DNA of 15,263 nt from an uncultured Clostridia bacterium. GTDB lineage: Bacteria; Bacillota; Clostridia; Oscillospirales; CAG-272. Made by a program: the position numbers and the translations under genes. Shown here one piece after another: positions 6,119 to 12,638 of this stretch; position 1 is the first letter of the stretch, and each line of letters starts with the position of its first letter. The notes under the pieces are model-generated. The model worked only from the letters and a program-made list of their open reading frames with translations, was not told the DNA's origin and did no database searches. The DNA lies in contig CAMETB010000021.1 in NCBI GenBank assembly GCA_945936265.1, positions 1 through 15,263 of the forward strand. Direction: 5' to 3'.

Positions 6119-7048
6119 TTACGCCTCAAAAAGAACTGTTCTGAAATTGCTTTCTTCGTTTGATATGGAAACCGCGTTTGCAACGAGATTTTCAAGCCCG
6201 ATTTGCTGTTCCGCAATTTGCTTTTCGCCGAAGTTCCTTCTTATTTCGAGAATTTCCTCATAGAAATCGGTCTTTTTTGCATATTCCCAGAAATATTCTC
6301 CATATGATACATCGTCGTACTGCCAAGGCTTGTTGAACATATTAAAATGAATGAGTTTCGGCACCCCGTCGTATTTTTTATCGATGGACATTTTGTTCCA
6401 TCCTTTGTCAAGATAGAGAACTCTGTCTTTACAGATAACATTCAGGTAGTCCTGATCGGGACATACCGTGTTGAAATGATAAGTATTCATAAGATGCGAA
6501 AATGTGCCCTCGATATCGTTTTTGCGCATAAGATCAAGGTTCATAAGCATAACTCCGGAGTTGAAATATCTTCTGTGCTTTATACCGCAGCCGAGCTCGG
6601 CGTAGTCGATAAATTCCTTGCGGCTTGCTATTATATCGTCGGGTACACCTGCCAGCATATTGTCTCCAAGAGGGGTATTATAAAGTTCTGCAATATCGGA
6701 TAGAACTATAATATCCGAGTCAAGATAAATCGCCTTTTTGTATTCGGGGAACATTGCGGGGATAAAGATCCTGAAATATATAGAAGCCGTATAATAGTCG
6801 CGCAGATTAAGAATGCTCAAAAACGGCGCTATCTTCTTTGTTACGTCGGTAAAGCGTATTATTACGTTGTCCGTTTGCATCGCCTTTATTTTTCTGACGT
6901 TTTCCTCTTTAAGCCCCGAGTTGAGGACCCGTATAACGTAGGCATTTTCCTTTGAGGAATTGTCCGAGAGGGAGCGTATTGCCGCCGCCAGAAACGGTAT
7001 ATAGTTGTCGTCACACGAAAAAAATATCGGTACGGTAAGTTTTTTCAT
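6119..7048 (-). CDS. Family GT8 glycosyltransferase (first of pair)
   Basis: The 309-residue cytosolic GT-A enzyme has GT8 landmarks: an N-terminal nucleotide-binding strand (VPIFFSCDDNYIPFLAAAI), the DxD metal/nucleotide-sugar motif in YLDSDIIV (D110, D112), FNSGVMLMNLDLM (162-174), CPDQDYLN (196-203), and the C-terminal LIHF (H234) plus KPW (240-242). Retaining GT8 enzymes transfer glucose, galactose or related sugars from UDP- or other NDP-sugars; donor and acceptor cannot be decided here. The start at 7048 forms an ATGA overlap with the preceding GT8 gene and has AAGGAG 8 bases upstream, so the two are translationally coupled. A ~40-residue tail after ~265 (RNFGEKQIAEQQIG...) is charged and helical and may serve in membrane or partner contact. 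It has no signal peptide or membrane helix. Confidence 0.9.
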   Translation of the reverse strand: MKKLTVPIFFSCDDNYIPFLAAAIRSLSDNSSKENAYVIRVLNSGLKEENVRKIKAMQTDNVIIRFTDVTKKIAPFLSILNLRDYYTASIYFRIFIPAMFPEYKKAIYLDSDIIVLSDIAELYNTPLGDNMLAGVPDDIIASRKEFIDYAELGCGIKHRRYFNSGVMLMNLDLMRKNDIEGTFSHLMNTYHFNTVCPDQDYLNVICKDRVLYLDKGWNKMSIDKKYDGVPKLIHFNMFNKPWQYDDVSYGEYFWEYAKKTDFYEEILEIRRNFGEKQIAEQQIGLENLVANAVSISNEESNFRTVLFEA

Positions 7049-7869
7049 TTTATAATCTCCTTTTCGAAATCTTGTTTCTTGCTTTCGTATAGATCGAGTA
7101 CGTCGTTATATTTGTCCGTCAGGGATTTTACTCCTTCGACGTTCCAGGGTTTTATGTTGCGTGTGTGAAAATAAGGGAACCATATAATCGTTTTTGCAAA
7201 ATGTTGTATCACCGTGTCGTCCTTAAAATGCTTTTGCTCGTTATATTTTGTATCGATAATAAGTTTTTTTCTGACAAGACGGTTAAGTGCGGTCTGGTCC
7301 GGCAGGAAGATCTTTTTCCTGTTAAGCAGATCTATTGCTCTGTCAAACAAGCCCGTTTTTTTAATCATATCGAGATTTAAGAGCAGAACTCCCGCATTTA
7401 CGTATTTGTAGCCCATAAAAATCTTGCCGTAGTAGTCAAGCGATGCCGCAAACTCGTAATCATCAATGTCCGTATTCCAAAGTTCCGATATATCCTTGTT
7501 TATTACCGTGTCGGTATCGAGATACAGAATTTTTCCGGGCAATAATGAAATCTCACAGGCGAGCAGACGTAAAAGAGTGTATGGTGTATAAGACGTTTCG
7601 GCATTTGGCGAGGTGAAAAGCCTTTCTCTGTAAAGGTCTCCGACATCAATCAGGCTGACGGAGCTTTCAGCGTTTACCTCTTTACATATTTTATCAAGAA
7701 AAACTCTTTGATTTTCACAAATCGGAGCAAAGGCAGGGCTTTTGTCGGTAAGGTCCATTGTGAGAATATAAACGTCTATCGGCTCTTTCGTGTGCTTTAC
7801 AAGAGAGATGAGCGATATCATCATTCCGTCAAAAGCGCCCGAGTTTCCGCCGTATAATATTGAAATCAA
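7045..7869 (-). CDS. Family GT8 glycosyltransferase (second of pair, TTG start)
   Basis: The 274-residue product begins at TTG 7869, preceded by AGGGGA with 6-base spacing; it is the only start that fits both the ribosome site and the fold (ISILYGGNSGAFDGMMISL as the first strand and helix). GT8 motifs: DTD at 118-120 in YLDTDTVINKD, YVNAGVLLLNLDMIK (156-170), LPDQTALN (189-196), H223 in IQHF, and KPW (240-242). It is clearly a homologue of the downstream GT8 but divergent, so the pair probably adds two sugars in sequence rather than being a recent duplication. Its 3' end overlaps the next gene (ATGA), and it follows the first acyltransferase by 13 bases. TTG initiation may hold down its translation relative to neighbours. 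Donor sugar and acceptor are unknown. Confidence 0.9.
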   Translation of the reverse strand: MISILYGGNSGAFDGMMISLISLVKHTKEPIDVYILTMDLTDKSPAFAPICENQRVFLDKICKEVNAESSVSLIDVGDLYRERLFTSPNAETSYTPYTLLRLLACEISLLPGKILYLDTDTVINKDISELWNTDIDDYEFAASLDYYGKIFMGYKYVNAGVLLLNLDMIKKTGLFDRAIDLLNRKKIFLPDQTALNRLVRKKLIIDTKYNEQKHFKDDTVIQHFAKTIIWFPYFHTRNIKPWNVEGVKSLTDKYNDVLDLYESKKQDFEKEIIK

Positions 7870-7882
7870 AAATATTCCCCTT

Positions 7883-8650
7883 TCAAATTTCTTTTTTTAC
7901 ATATTTTATTCTTTCGTAGGTGCTGTTTTCCGAGCGTTTTTTCATCGTTTCAAATACTTTGTCGTGTAATTTCTTTTCCGCATCGTGAGGGGAAAGAGAA
8001 GTGTCGGCAAAGAAAGGCCCGTCAATATAAACCGTTATCCTCGGCGTTTTTCCAAGTCTCTTTTTTTGAAAAGTTGTAGTGGAAACGTAAACGGGTGCAC
8101 CGTTTTTTACGGGATAAGAGAACGAAACCGACGGAAACGGTCTTATCCCCGTGTAGTACGGCCATATATGCGCCTCGGGATAAATTACGACGGCACTTTT
8201 TTGTTTTATTCTCAAATTAACCGTGTCTATAAAATTCCTGTACGCCGAAAAAGATGAAGGAACAGGTATCGCGCCGCACATCACAACAAAGTTTTTTGTG
8301 CCTTTGGTTGAAACGTTGTCCGGGTGTACGATAACGTAAGTTCTCTTCGGATTTGTGACGACATTTGGAATAAAAGCATCCCCAGCCATCAGCGTGTGGT
8401 TGGAGTAGACGAAATATCCTTCTTTTTTAGATTTTTTCAGTGCATCACGGTTGACTATTTTCAAACCGAACCTTATCTTGCACCACAAAAATGCAATCGG
8501 GTGCATTATGATACGGTAAACGATAAACTCAAAGAATTTCCATATCGGGTTTTTATGAACGAACTTGAAATCCTTGTCTATGCTTATCGTATTTTTCGTA
8601 ATGCCCGAGAATTCGGTATTGAAATCGTCATAGTAAATAACGTCTTTCAT
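7883..8650 (-). CDS. PlsC-like acyltransferase, first gene of the operon
   Basis: This 255-residue member of the lysophospholipid acyltransferase superfamily has a hydrophobic, probably membrane-associating stretch at ~36-58 (KFFEFIVYRIIMHPIAFLW). Block I is YSNHTLMAGD (82-91), which reads H85-x5-D91 rather than the canonical HX4D, one residue longer. Block III is VIYPEAH (155-161), with an aromatic patch WPYYTG after it. The C-terminal third is charged. It differs strongly from the acyltransferase at 5251-6117, so the operon carries two distinct acyl-transfer activities flanking two glycosyltransferases. ATG 8650 is preceded by AAAGG about 11 bases upstream, a weak ribosome site. The promoter must lie in the 8651-8952 region. 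Acyl donor and acceptor are unknown; a soluble thioester donor (acyl-ACP or acyl-CoA) would be usual. Confidence 0.82.
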   Translation of the reverse strand: MKDVIYYDDFNTEFSGITKNTISIDKDFKFVHKNPIWKFFEFIVYRIIMHPIAFLWCKIRFGLKIVNRDALKKSKKEGYFVYSNHTLMAGDAFIPNVVTNPKRTYVIVHPDNVSTKGTKNFVVMCGAIPVPSSFSAYRNFIDTVNLRIKQKSAVVIYPEAHIWPYYTGIRPFPSVSFSYPVKNGAPVYVSTTTFQKKRLGKTPRITVYIDGPFFADTSLSPHDAEKKLHDKVFETMKKRSENSTYERIKYVKKEI

Positions 8651-8672
8651 AATTGAAGCAACCTTTGAAATG

Positions 8673-8744
8673 TTATCGGAAACAGTATAAATTTCTGTTT
8701 CCGCTACTTATAATACCAATGAGGAGAAGGAAAATAAAGGACAT
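8673..8744 (-). CDS. Possible 23-codon hydrophobic leader peptide
   Basis: On the minus strand, ATG 8744 opens a 23-residue ORF ending TAA at 8673-8675. It begins MSFIFLLLIGIISSGN and ends CFR: a hydrophobic core of about ten residues followed by a short polar tail. A good ribosome site, GAAGGA (8758-8753), lies 8 bases upstream. The stop is 22 bases before the acyltransferase ATG at 8650, and the 3' part of the ORF overlaps the inverted repeat 8677-8703. It could be a small membrane peptide or a regulatory leader controlling translation of the operon. A chance ORF cannot be excluded at this length. Confidence 0.3.
   Translation of the reverse strand: MSFIFLLLIGIISSGNRNLYCFR
8677..8703. repeat. 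9-bp inverted repeat in the leader of the acyltransferase operon
   Basis: CGGAAACAG (8677-8685) and CTGTTTCCG (8695-8703) are perfect inverted copies around a 9-base AT-rich spacer. There is no T-run on either side, so it is not an intrinsic terminator. It may be an operator or an mRNA hairpin just upstream of the acyltransferase ribosome site. Confidence 0.5.
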
Positions 8745-8774
8745 TTTCAGATTCCTTCTCTAAATTTATTTTCT

Positions 8775-8821
8775 ACCACTCTAAAAAAGTGAGAAAACCA
8801 CTCTACAAATTTTAGAGTGGT
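8775..8821. repeat. Three ACCACTCTA repeats; the inner pair forms a hairpin
   Basis: ACCACTCTA occurs at 8775-8783 and 8797-8805 (same orientation, 22 bases apart, about two helical turns), and inverted as TAGAGTGGT at 8813-8821. The last two form a perfect 9-bp stem with a 7-base loop. Read on the minus strand the stem is followed by TTTTCTCACTTTTTT, read on the plus strand by GGAATTTTT, so it can act as a terminator in either direction or as a protein-binding palindrome. Confidence 0.6.
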
Positions 8822-8841
8822 GGAATTTTTACAAAAAAGGC

Positions 8842-8870
8842 TTGATTTTTTGCCGAAATCGGAGTATAAT
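8842..8870 (+). promoter_or_regulatory. Sigma-A promoter of the XRE gene
   Basis: TTGATT (8842-8847), a 17-base spacer, TATAAT (8865-8870). Transcription should start near 8877, inside the ATAYACGTR repeats, leaving a ~75-base leader before ATG 8953. Confidence 0.82.
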
Positions 8871-8892
8871 GATATACGTAATATACGTGCAA
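8863..8892 (-). promoter_or_regulatory. Candidate overlapping minus-strand promoter for the acyltransferase operon
   Basis: On the minus strand a TATACT (8868-8863) lies 18 bases after TTGCAC (8892-8887). The -10 is good and the -35 weak. It overlaps the plus-strand -10 of the XRE gene, and its spacer holds two of the ATAYACGTR repeats. If used, the transcript would pass through the 8797-8821 hairpin and the 23-codon ORF before the first operon gene. Confidence 0.3.
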
Positions 8893-8913
8893 TTTCAAAA
8901 AATCATACACGTG
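8872..8913. promoter_or_regulatory. Probable operator: three ATAYACGTR copies and a TACACGTGTA palindrome
   Basis: ATATACGTA (8872-8880) and ATATACGTG (8881-8889) are head-to-tail with no gap; a third copy, ATACACGTG (8905-8913), lies 15 bases on and forms part of the perfect 10-base palindrome TACACGTGTA (8906-8915). They sit directly after the -10 of the XRE gene, the classic place for a repressor to block its own promoter. Confidence 0.55.
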
Positions 8914-8952
8914 TAAGCACTTTTTTGATTTTCAAAAGAGGAAAATGTAAAA

Positions 8953-9543
8953 ATGAAGGATATAAAACCCATAGTTGCCGCCAATTTGGCGACACTCCGT
9001 AAAGAAAACGGGCTCACACAGGCAGAACTTGCCGAAAAACTCAATTATTCAGACAAAGCGGTCTCAAGATGGGAACACGGAGACACCTTGCCTGACATAA
9101 ATGTTCTTATGCAGCTGTGCGATTTTTATGGAATAACGCTTGACGCTCTTGTAAATGAAAATACGGAGTTTGAAAAGCAGAAAAAGAGTTATAAAGCGTC
9201 AATAGGCTACCGTATATGGCTTTGCGTTTTATCGGTCGCTGTCGTCTGGCTCTGCGCAACGGTTGTATTCGTTTATTCGCAGATAGTCAATGCGGCGCGC
9301 TCTGATTATTGGATCGTTTTTGTCTGGGCGGTACCGATCTCCTGCCTTGTCGTACTCTTAATGAGCAAGGGTATGCCGAACAGAAACATTATTTCACTAA
9401 TTTGTGCCTCGGTTTTTTCGTGGTCTGTTCTTACCTGCACTTATTTACATTTCATATCTTATAATTTGTGGCTTATTTTCGTAGTCGGTGTCCCTGTGGA
9501 GGTAGTTATAGTCCTCTGGTACAAGATAAAGCAATTTAAATAA
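8953..9543 (+). CDS. XRE-family regulator with four C-terminal membrane segments
   Basis: Of 196 residues, 1-~70 are a Cro/C1-type HTH_3 domain: NLATLRKENGLTQAELAEKL (11-30), then the recognition helix region SDKAVSRWEHG (33-43) and the conserved PDINVLMQLCDFYGITLDALV (48-67). A charged linker (~70-84, EKQKKSYKAS) leads to four hydrophobic segments at about 87-110, 118-138, 145-167 and 170-190. It is therefore a membrane-tethered DNA-binding protein, a layout common in Firmicutes and usually of unknown signal; envelope or membrane state is a natural guess. The start at 8953 has GAGG (8938-8941) 11 bases upstream, a slightly long spacing. It faces the acyltransferase/GT8 operon across the shared control region and sits downstream of tandem ATAYACGTR repeats, so autoregulation and control of that operon are both plausible. 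It has its own promoter and terminator. Confidence 0.88.
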   Translation: MKDIKPIVAANLATLRKENGLTQAELAEKLNYSDKAVSRWEHGDTLPDINVLMQLCDFYGITLDALVNENTEFEKQKKSYKASIGYRIWLCVLSVAVVWLCATVVFVYSQIVNAARSDYWIVFVWAVPISCLVVLLMSKGMPNRNIISLICASVFSWSVLTCTYLHFISYNLWLIFVVGVPVEVVIVLWYKIKQFK

Positions 9544-9544
9544 C

Positions 9545-9573
9545 AAAAATCCCGATGAGTATCGGGATTTTTT
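9545..9573. terminator. Bidirectional terminator between the XRE gene and phoR
   Basis: AAAAATCCCGAT (9545-9556), loop GAGT, ATCGGGATTTTT (9561-9572), T: a 12-bp perfect stem with U-runs on both strands. It lies in the 46-base gap between two converging genes and serves both. Confidence 0.92.
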
Positions 9574-9589
9574 GATTAATATGAAAAAA

Positions 9590-11266
9590 TCAATTTTGTT
9601 TAGGGAATGAAACCGTTATTTTAGTTCCTTTACCGAGAGTGCTGTCAAGCGATATTGCAGCACCGTGGAAAATTGCTCCGTGTTTTACTATGGAAAGCCC
9701 GAGCCCCGTGCCTCCTATTTCTCTTGAATGGCTTTTATCCACTCTGTAGAAACGCTCGAAAACTCTGTCCTTGTCGGCATCCGGTATTCCTATACCCGTG
9801 TCCTCAACAGAGAGGAGGACTTTGTTCTGATTTTCAGATATGCAAACCGTGACGCTTCCGTTTTCGTTGTTGTACTTTATAGCATTGTCACAAAGATTGT
9901 ATATCATCTCGTAGAGTATTTCCCTCGAGCCGTTTATAATTCCATCGCCGTCTGCGCAGACCTCCATTTTAATTCCGCGCTTTTCTGCAATCGGGAGAAG
10001 GGAGGATACAACTTCGTCGGCAATCTTTTTAAGGCTCTGGGTTTCGGTCTTATAATTTCCCGTACCCTCGTCAAGAGCGCTTATCTCTATTATGTCGTTT
10101 ATAAGAGTTATAAGCCTCGACGCCTCGTTATAAATACGCCCCGCACAGTCGGGAACATCCTCTTCTTTGACCATACCGTCCTTTATAAGTTCAGCAAAGC
10201 CGGATATCGAGGTGAGCGGCGTTTTGAGCTCGTGAGATACATTTGCGGTAAATTCACGCCTGAGAGTGTCGCGGTTTGCCTTCTCCGTGATATCAAGACT
10301 AAGTATTGCCGCACCCACAGTTTTGCCGTCCTTTATTGCGGGATTTGCCATAACGCTCAGGGTTTTGCCGTTTACCTCGATAGAGGTTTCCGTGTGATTT
10401 CCAGAAAGAGAGGAGGTAACCGCATTCGTAAACTCCGGTGTTCTGTTAAGAGTGAAAACGCTTTTTCCGACAGCATCCTCGCCCGTATAACCGAGCAATT
10501 TCGGAGCCGATGAGTTGTAGGAGAGAATGTCTGTCGAAAGATCCGTTATTATAAGTCCCTCGCTCATCGCGTCCGTTATCATTGCAAACTCTTTTTGCTT
10601 TTCCTTTGCCGCTTCAAGCTGGCGTTCTATCGTCCGCTTTTGCGAATATATTTTCGAGTAAAGAGGCGCTATTTCTTCATAGACCGTATTTTTATCTTCT
10701 TTTGCGTCAAAATCTATCTCGTTTAACGGTTTCGTTATTTTATTGGATACCACCGAGGCAAGAACGGACGCTAAAATAAGAGCAATCAATATAATAAACG
10801 CAACCGGTTGCGCAAGTAAAATAAATATGGAGAAGGAGGAATACTGCGTTGACGCCACCCTTATAACATTGCCGTCCGAGAGGAGCTTTGCACAGTAGAC
10901 CGTCTTTTCGGAGAGTGTTTCGGAATATCTTTTGCTCTGCCCGAAGATGTTTTCCTTAGCCTGTATAAACTCCTCTCTGTCGGAGTGATTTTCCATTTCC
11001 GATGCATTTACCATATTGTCGTAGAGCACCGTTCCGTCTGCCGCAATAAGAGTTATTCGGCGGCTTTTATCGACACTCTCGAGTGTATTTAAGTATTCTA
11101 TACCGCTTTTTTCAACCCCTGCGGCAATGAAGTTAGTTTCGCTTTTTACTTCCGACAATAGTTGATTTGAAAACGAGGACTGCAAAACACCGAGTATAAG
11201 GATAAGAGAAGCGACAAGAACTATTGCGCAGACAATACAAATTGAGAGAAAAATTCTTTTTTTCAA
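9590..11266 (-). CDS. phoR: PhoR/PnpS-type sensor histidine kinase of the phosphate regulon
   Basis: The 558-residue membrane kinase contains, in order: TM1 (~4-28); an extracytoplasmic region (~29-143) with a PAS-like fold (ITLIAADGTVLYDNM); TM2 (~147-174); a juxtamembrane coiled linker (~200-228); a cytoplasmic PAS domain (~230-325, AMSEGLIITDLSTDILSYN); HisKA with H345 in NVSHELKTPLTS; and a HATPase with N-box NLCDNAIKYN (457-466), G1 DTGIGIP (489-495), F-box FERFYR (503-508) and G2 GGTGLGL (518-524). All catalytic motifs are intact. It starts at TTG 11266, whose last bases overlap the phoP stop (TTGA), with GGTGAT as ribosome site. Adjacent phoP, phoU and pst genes make phosphate sensing by far the likeliest role: it autophosphorylates under phosphate limitation and passes the phosphate to PhoP, with PhoU and Pst giving the signal. 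Confidence 0.93.
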   Translation of the reverse strand: MKKRIFLSICIVCAIVLVASLILILGVLQSSFSNQLLSEVKSETNFIAAGVEKSGIEYLNTLESVDKSRRITLIAADGTVLYDNMVNASEMENHSDREEFIQAKENIFGQSKRYSETLSEKTVYCAKLLSDGNVIRVASTQYSSFSIFILLAQPVAFIILIALILASVLASVVSNKITKPLNEIDFDAKEDKNTVYEEIAPLYSKIYSQKRTIERQLEAAKEKQKEFAMITDAMSEGLIITDLSTDILSYNSSAPKLLGYTGEDAVGKSVFTLNRTPEFTNAVTSSLSGNHTETSIEVNGKTLSVMANPAIKDGKTVGAAILSLDITEKANRDTLRREFTANVSHELKTPLTSISGFAELIKDGMVKEEDVPDCAGRIYNEASRLITLINDIIEISALDEGTGNYKTETQSLKKIADEVVSSLLPIAEKRGIKMEVCADGDGIINGSREILYEMIYNLCDNAIKYNNENGSVTVCISENQNKVLLSVEDTGIGIPDADKDRVFERFYRVDKSHSREIGGTGLGLSIVKHGAIFHGAAISLDSTLGKGTKITVSFPKQN

Positions 11267-11943
11267 CTTATATCACCGCCCGTTTTATAGCCAACGCCCT
11301 TTACGGTTTCTATGATATTGCCGCCGTCGCCGAGTTTTGAACGCAAGCGCCTTATATGCACGTCAACTGTTCTCGTTTCTCCGTCAAAATCATAGCCCCA
11401 TATATCGTTCAAGAGGTTATCTCTCGTAAGTACCTTGCCGTCAGCTTTGACAAGTGCAAGCAGAAGTTCGTATTCCTTCAAGGAAAGCACCACTTCTTTT
11501 CCGGAACACAGCACCCTGTGTTCGTCGGGATGTATTTCAACCTCTCCGACCTTGTATTTCTGCTTTTTATCGGCCGTTTTTTCGTATCTGCGTAAAACTG
11601 CCTTTACTCTCGCTATAAGTTCCGTCATTCCGAACGGCTTTGCAATATAATCGTCGGCGCCCATATCAAGCCCCGTCACCTTGTCAAACTCCGTTCCCTT
11701 GGCGGTTAGCATAATTACCGGTACGGAAGCGGTTTTTGCATTGCTTTTCAGACTTTTAAGAATATCGAGCCCGTTTTGCTCCGGGAGCATTATATCGAGC
11801 ATTATAAGATCGGGCAGAGAAGCGTCGACAGCCCCCCAGAACTCGCTCGGACGTGCAAACCCCTCGGCTTTTATGCCCTGAGAGGAAAGAGCGTATCCGA
11901 CGAGTTTTCTTATATTGTCGTCGTCCTCAAGTAAGTAGATCAT
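11263..11943 (-). CDS. phoP: PhoP/PhoB-type OmpR-family response regulator
   Basis: This 226-residue cytosolic regulator has a receiver domain (1-~115) with acidic pocket D7-D9, phosphoacceptor D50 in LIMLDIMLPEQNG, switch T80 in VIMLTAKG, and K102 in AKPFG. A winged-helix Trans_reg_C domain (~130-224) contains the typical RTVDVHIRRLRSKL recognition segment and ends KGVGYK. It should bind direct-repeat Pho boxes as a dimer once phosphorylated by PhoR. Its stop overlaps the phoR start by TTGA. A good sigma-A promoter lies in the 50-base gap after phoU, so phoPR can be expressed without the pst genes. The ribosome site, GGGGGTGAG, is just before the ATG. B. subtilis would call it phoP, E. coli phoB. 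Confidence 0.93.
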   Translation of the reverse strand: MIYLLEDDDNIRKLVGYALSSQGIKAEGFARPSEFWGAVDASLPDLIMLDIMLPEQNGLDILKSLKSNAKTASVPVIMLTAKGTEFDKVTGLDMGADDYIAKPFGMTELIARVKAVLRRYEKTADKKQKYKVGEVEIHPDEHRVLCSGKEVVLSLKEYELLLALVKADGKVLTRDNLLNDIWGYDFDGETRTVDVHIRRLRSKLGDGGNIIETVKGVGYKTGGDIS

Positions 11944-11961
11944 AAACTCACCCCCATACAG

Positions 11962-11990
11962 ATTTTATCATAAAAATTTCTTCATTTCAA
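11962..11990 (-). promoter_or_regulatory. Internal sigma-A promoter for phoPR
   Basis: Minus strand: TTGAAA (11990-11985), exactly 17 bases, TAAAAT (11967-11962). It starts 3 bases after the phoU stop codon and predicts a start site near 11955, only about 12 bases before the phoP ATG. It would give a constitutive supply of the two-component pair independent of pst induction. Confidence 0.72.
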
Positions 11991-11993
11991 TGC

Positions 11994-12638
11994 TTAAAAC
12001 GTTTTATGTACTCCGCTTATCGAATAAATTACCCATTCTGCTATATTTACGGCATGGTCGCCTATTCTCTCAAAGTATTTTGCGATCATAAGCAGATCGA
12101 GACCGTATTCCGCCTCGGATATATCTTTCGATATAAGCGTCGCTATTTCCGATTTTACTTTTTTGAAAAGTTCGTCCACAGTGTCATCGTATTTTGCAAC
12201 AGAGAGAGCCATATCCATATCTTTGCGCACGAACGATTCTACGCTGTCCGTCACCATTTTGATAGTTGCACTTGCCATATCGCCTATATGGATCTTGCCT
12301 GCGGCGCTACCGTCCTTTATAAACGGCAGAATTTCGCCTATATCGGACGCCTGGTCTCCTATTCTCTCCATATCGGAGATCATTTTAAGAGCGGAGGAAA
12401 TCTCTCTTAAATCTTTGGCAACCGGCTGTTGTTGGAGCAGAAGTTTCATACAAATGCCTTCTATTTCACGCTCTTTGTCGTCTATTGCGGAGTCCACATC
12501 AAAAATTTTTATGCGCATAGGCTCGGATGGCTCCTCTATAACCTTTGTTACAAGCGAGATAGCCTCCTCGCAAAGCGCACCCATTTTTATAAGTTCCACA
12601 TTAAGATTTTCAAGTTGCTTGTCGAAATTATTTCTCAT
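11994..12638 (-). CDS. phoU: Phosphate-signalling regulator PhoU
   Basis: This 214-residue all-helical protein has the two tandem PhoU repeats. Each carries the metal-binding signature E-R-I-G-D: ERIGDQASDI (91-100) and ERIGDHAVNI (190-199). The N-terminus (NNFDKQLENLNVELIKMG) is typical. PhoU is a peripheral cytosolic protein linking the state of the PstCAB transporter to the PhoR kinase, restraining both phosphate uptake and kinase activity when phosphate is plentiful. Its ATG overlaps the pstB stop by one base (TAATG), so it is translated with the transporter. The gene order pstB-phoU-phoP-phoR supports this role directly. Length and motifs are complete. Confidence 0.95.
   Translation of the reverse strand: MRNNFDKQLENLNVELIKMGALCEEAISLVTKVIEEPSEPMRIKIFDVDSAIDDKEREIEGICMKLLLQQQPVAKDLREISSALKMISDMERIGDQASDIGEILPFIKDGSAAGKIHIGDMASATIKMVTDSVESFVRKDMDMALSVAKYDDTVDELFKKVKSEIATLISKDISEAEYGLDLLMIAKYFERIGDHAVNIAEWVIYSISGVHKTF

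Larger units (their letters stand above)
8651..8952. other. Divergent intergenic control region, repeat-rich
   Basis: This 302-base region separates the minus-strand acyltransferase/GT8 operon from the plus-strand XRE gene. From left to right it holds a 9-bp inverted repeat (8677-8703), a possible 23-codon minus-strand ORF (8673-8744), three copies of ACCACTCTA including a hairpin (8775-8821), the plus-strand promoter (8842-8870), and three ATAYACGTR repeats (8872-8913). Each is listed separately. No RNA family is recognised. Confidence 0.7.

Noticed and set aside
6118..6216. N-terminal extension of the second acyltransferase to 6216
   Set aside because: It would overlap about 100 bases of the upstream GT8 gene in another frame; ATG 6117 has a ribosome site and the usual 1-base operon spacing.
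8775..8821. CRISPR-like array from the ACCACTCTA repeats
   Set aside because: The repeats are only 9 bases, number three, and one is inverted; no cas gene is present.
8817..9002. 61-codon plus-strand frame across the XRE promoter
   Set aside because: It contains the promoter and operator-like repeats and overlaps the real HTH start in another frame.
9728..10513. 261-codon open frame on the plus strand, antisense to phoR
   Set aside because: It lies wholly inside a kinase gene with every catalytic motif intact; its translation is rich in Tyr, Arg and Cys with no recognisable domain, and there is no good ribosome site.
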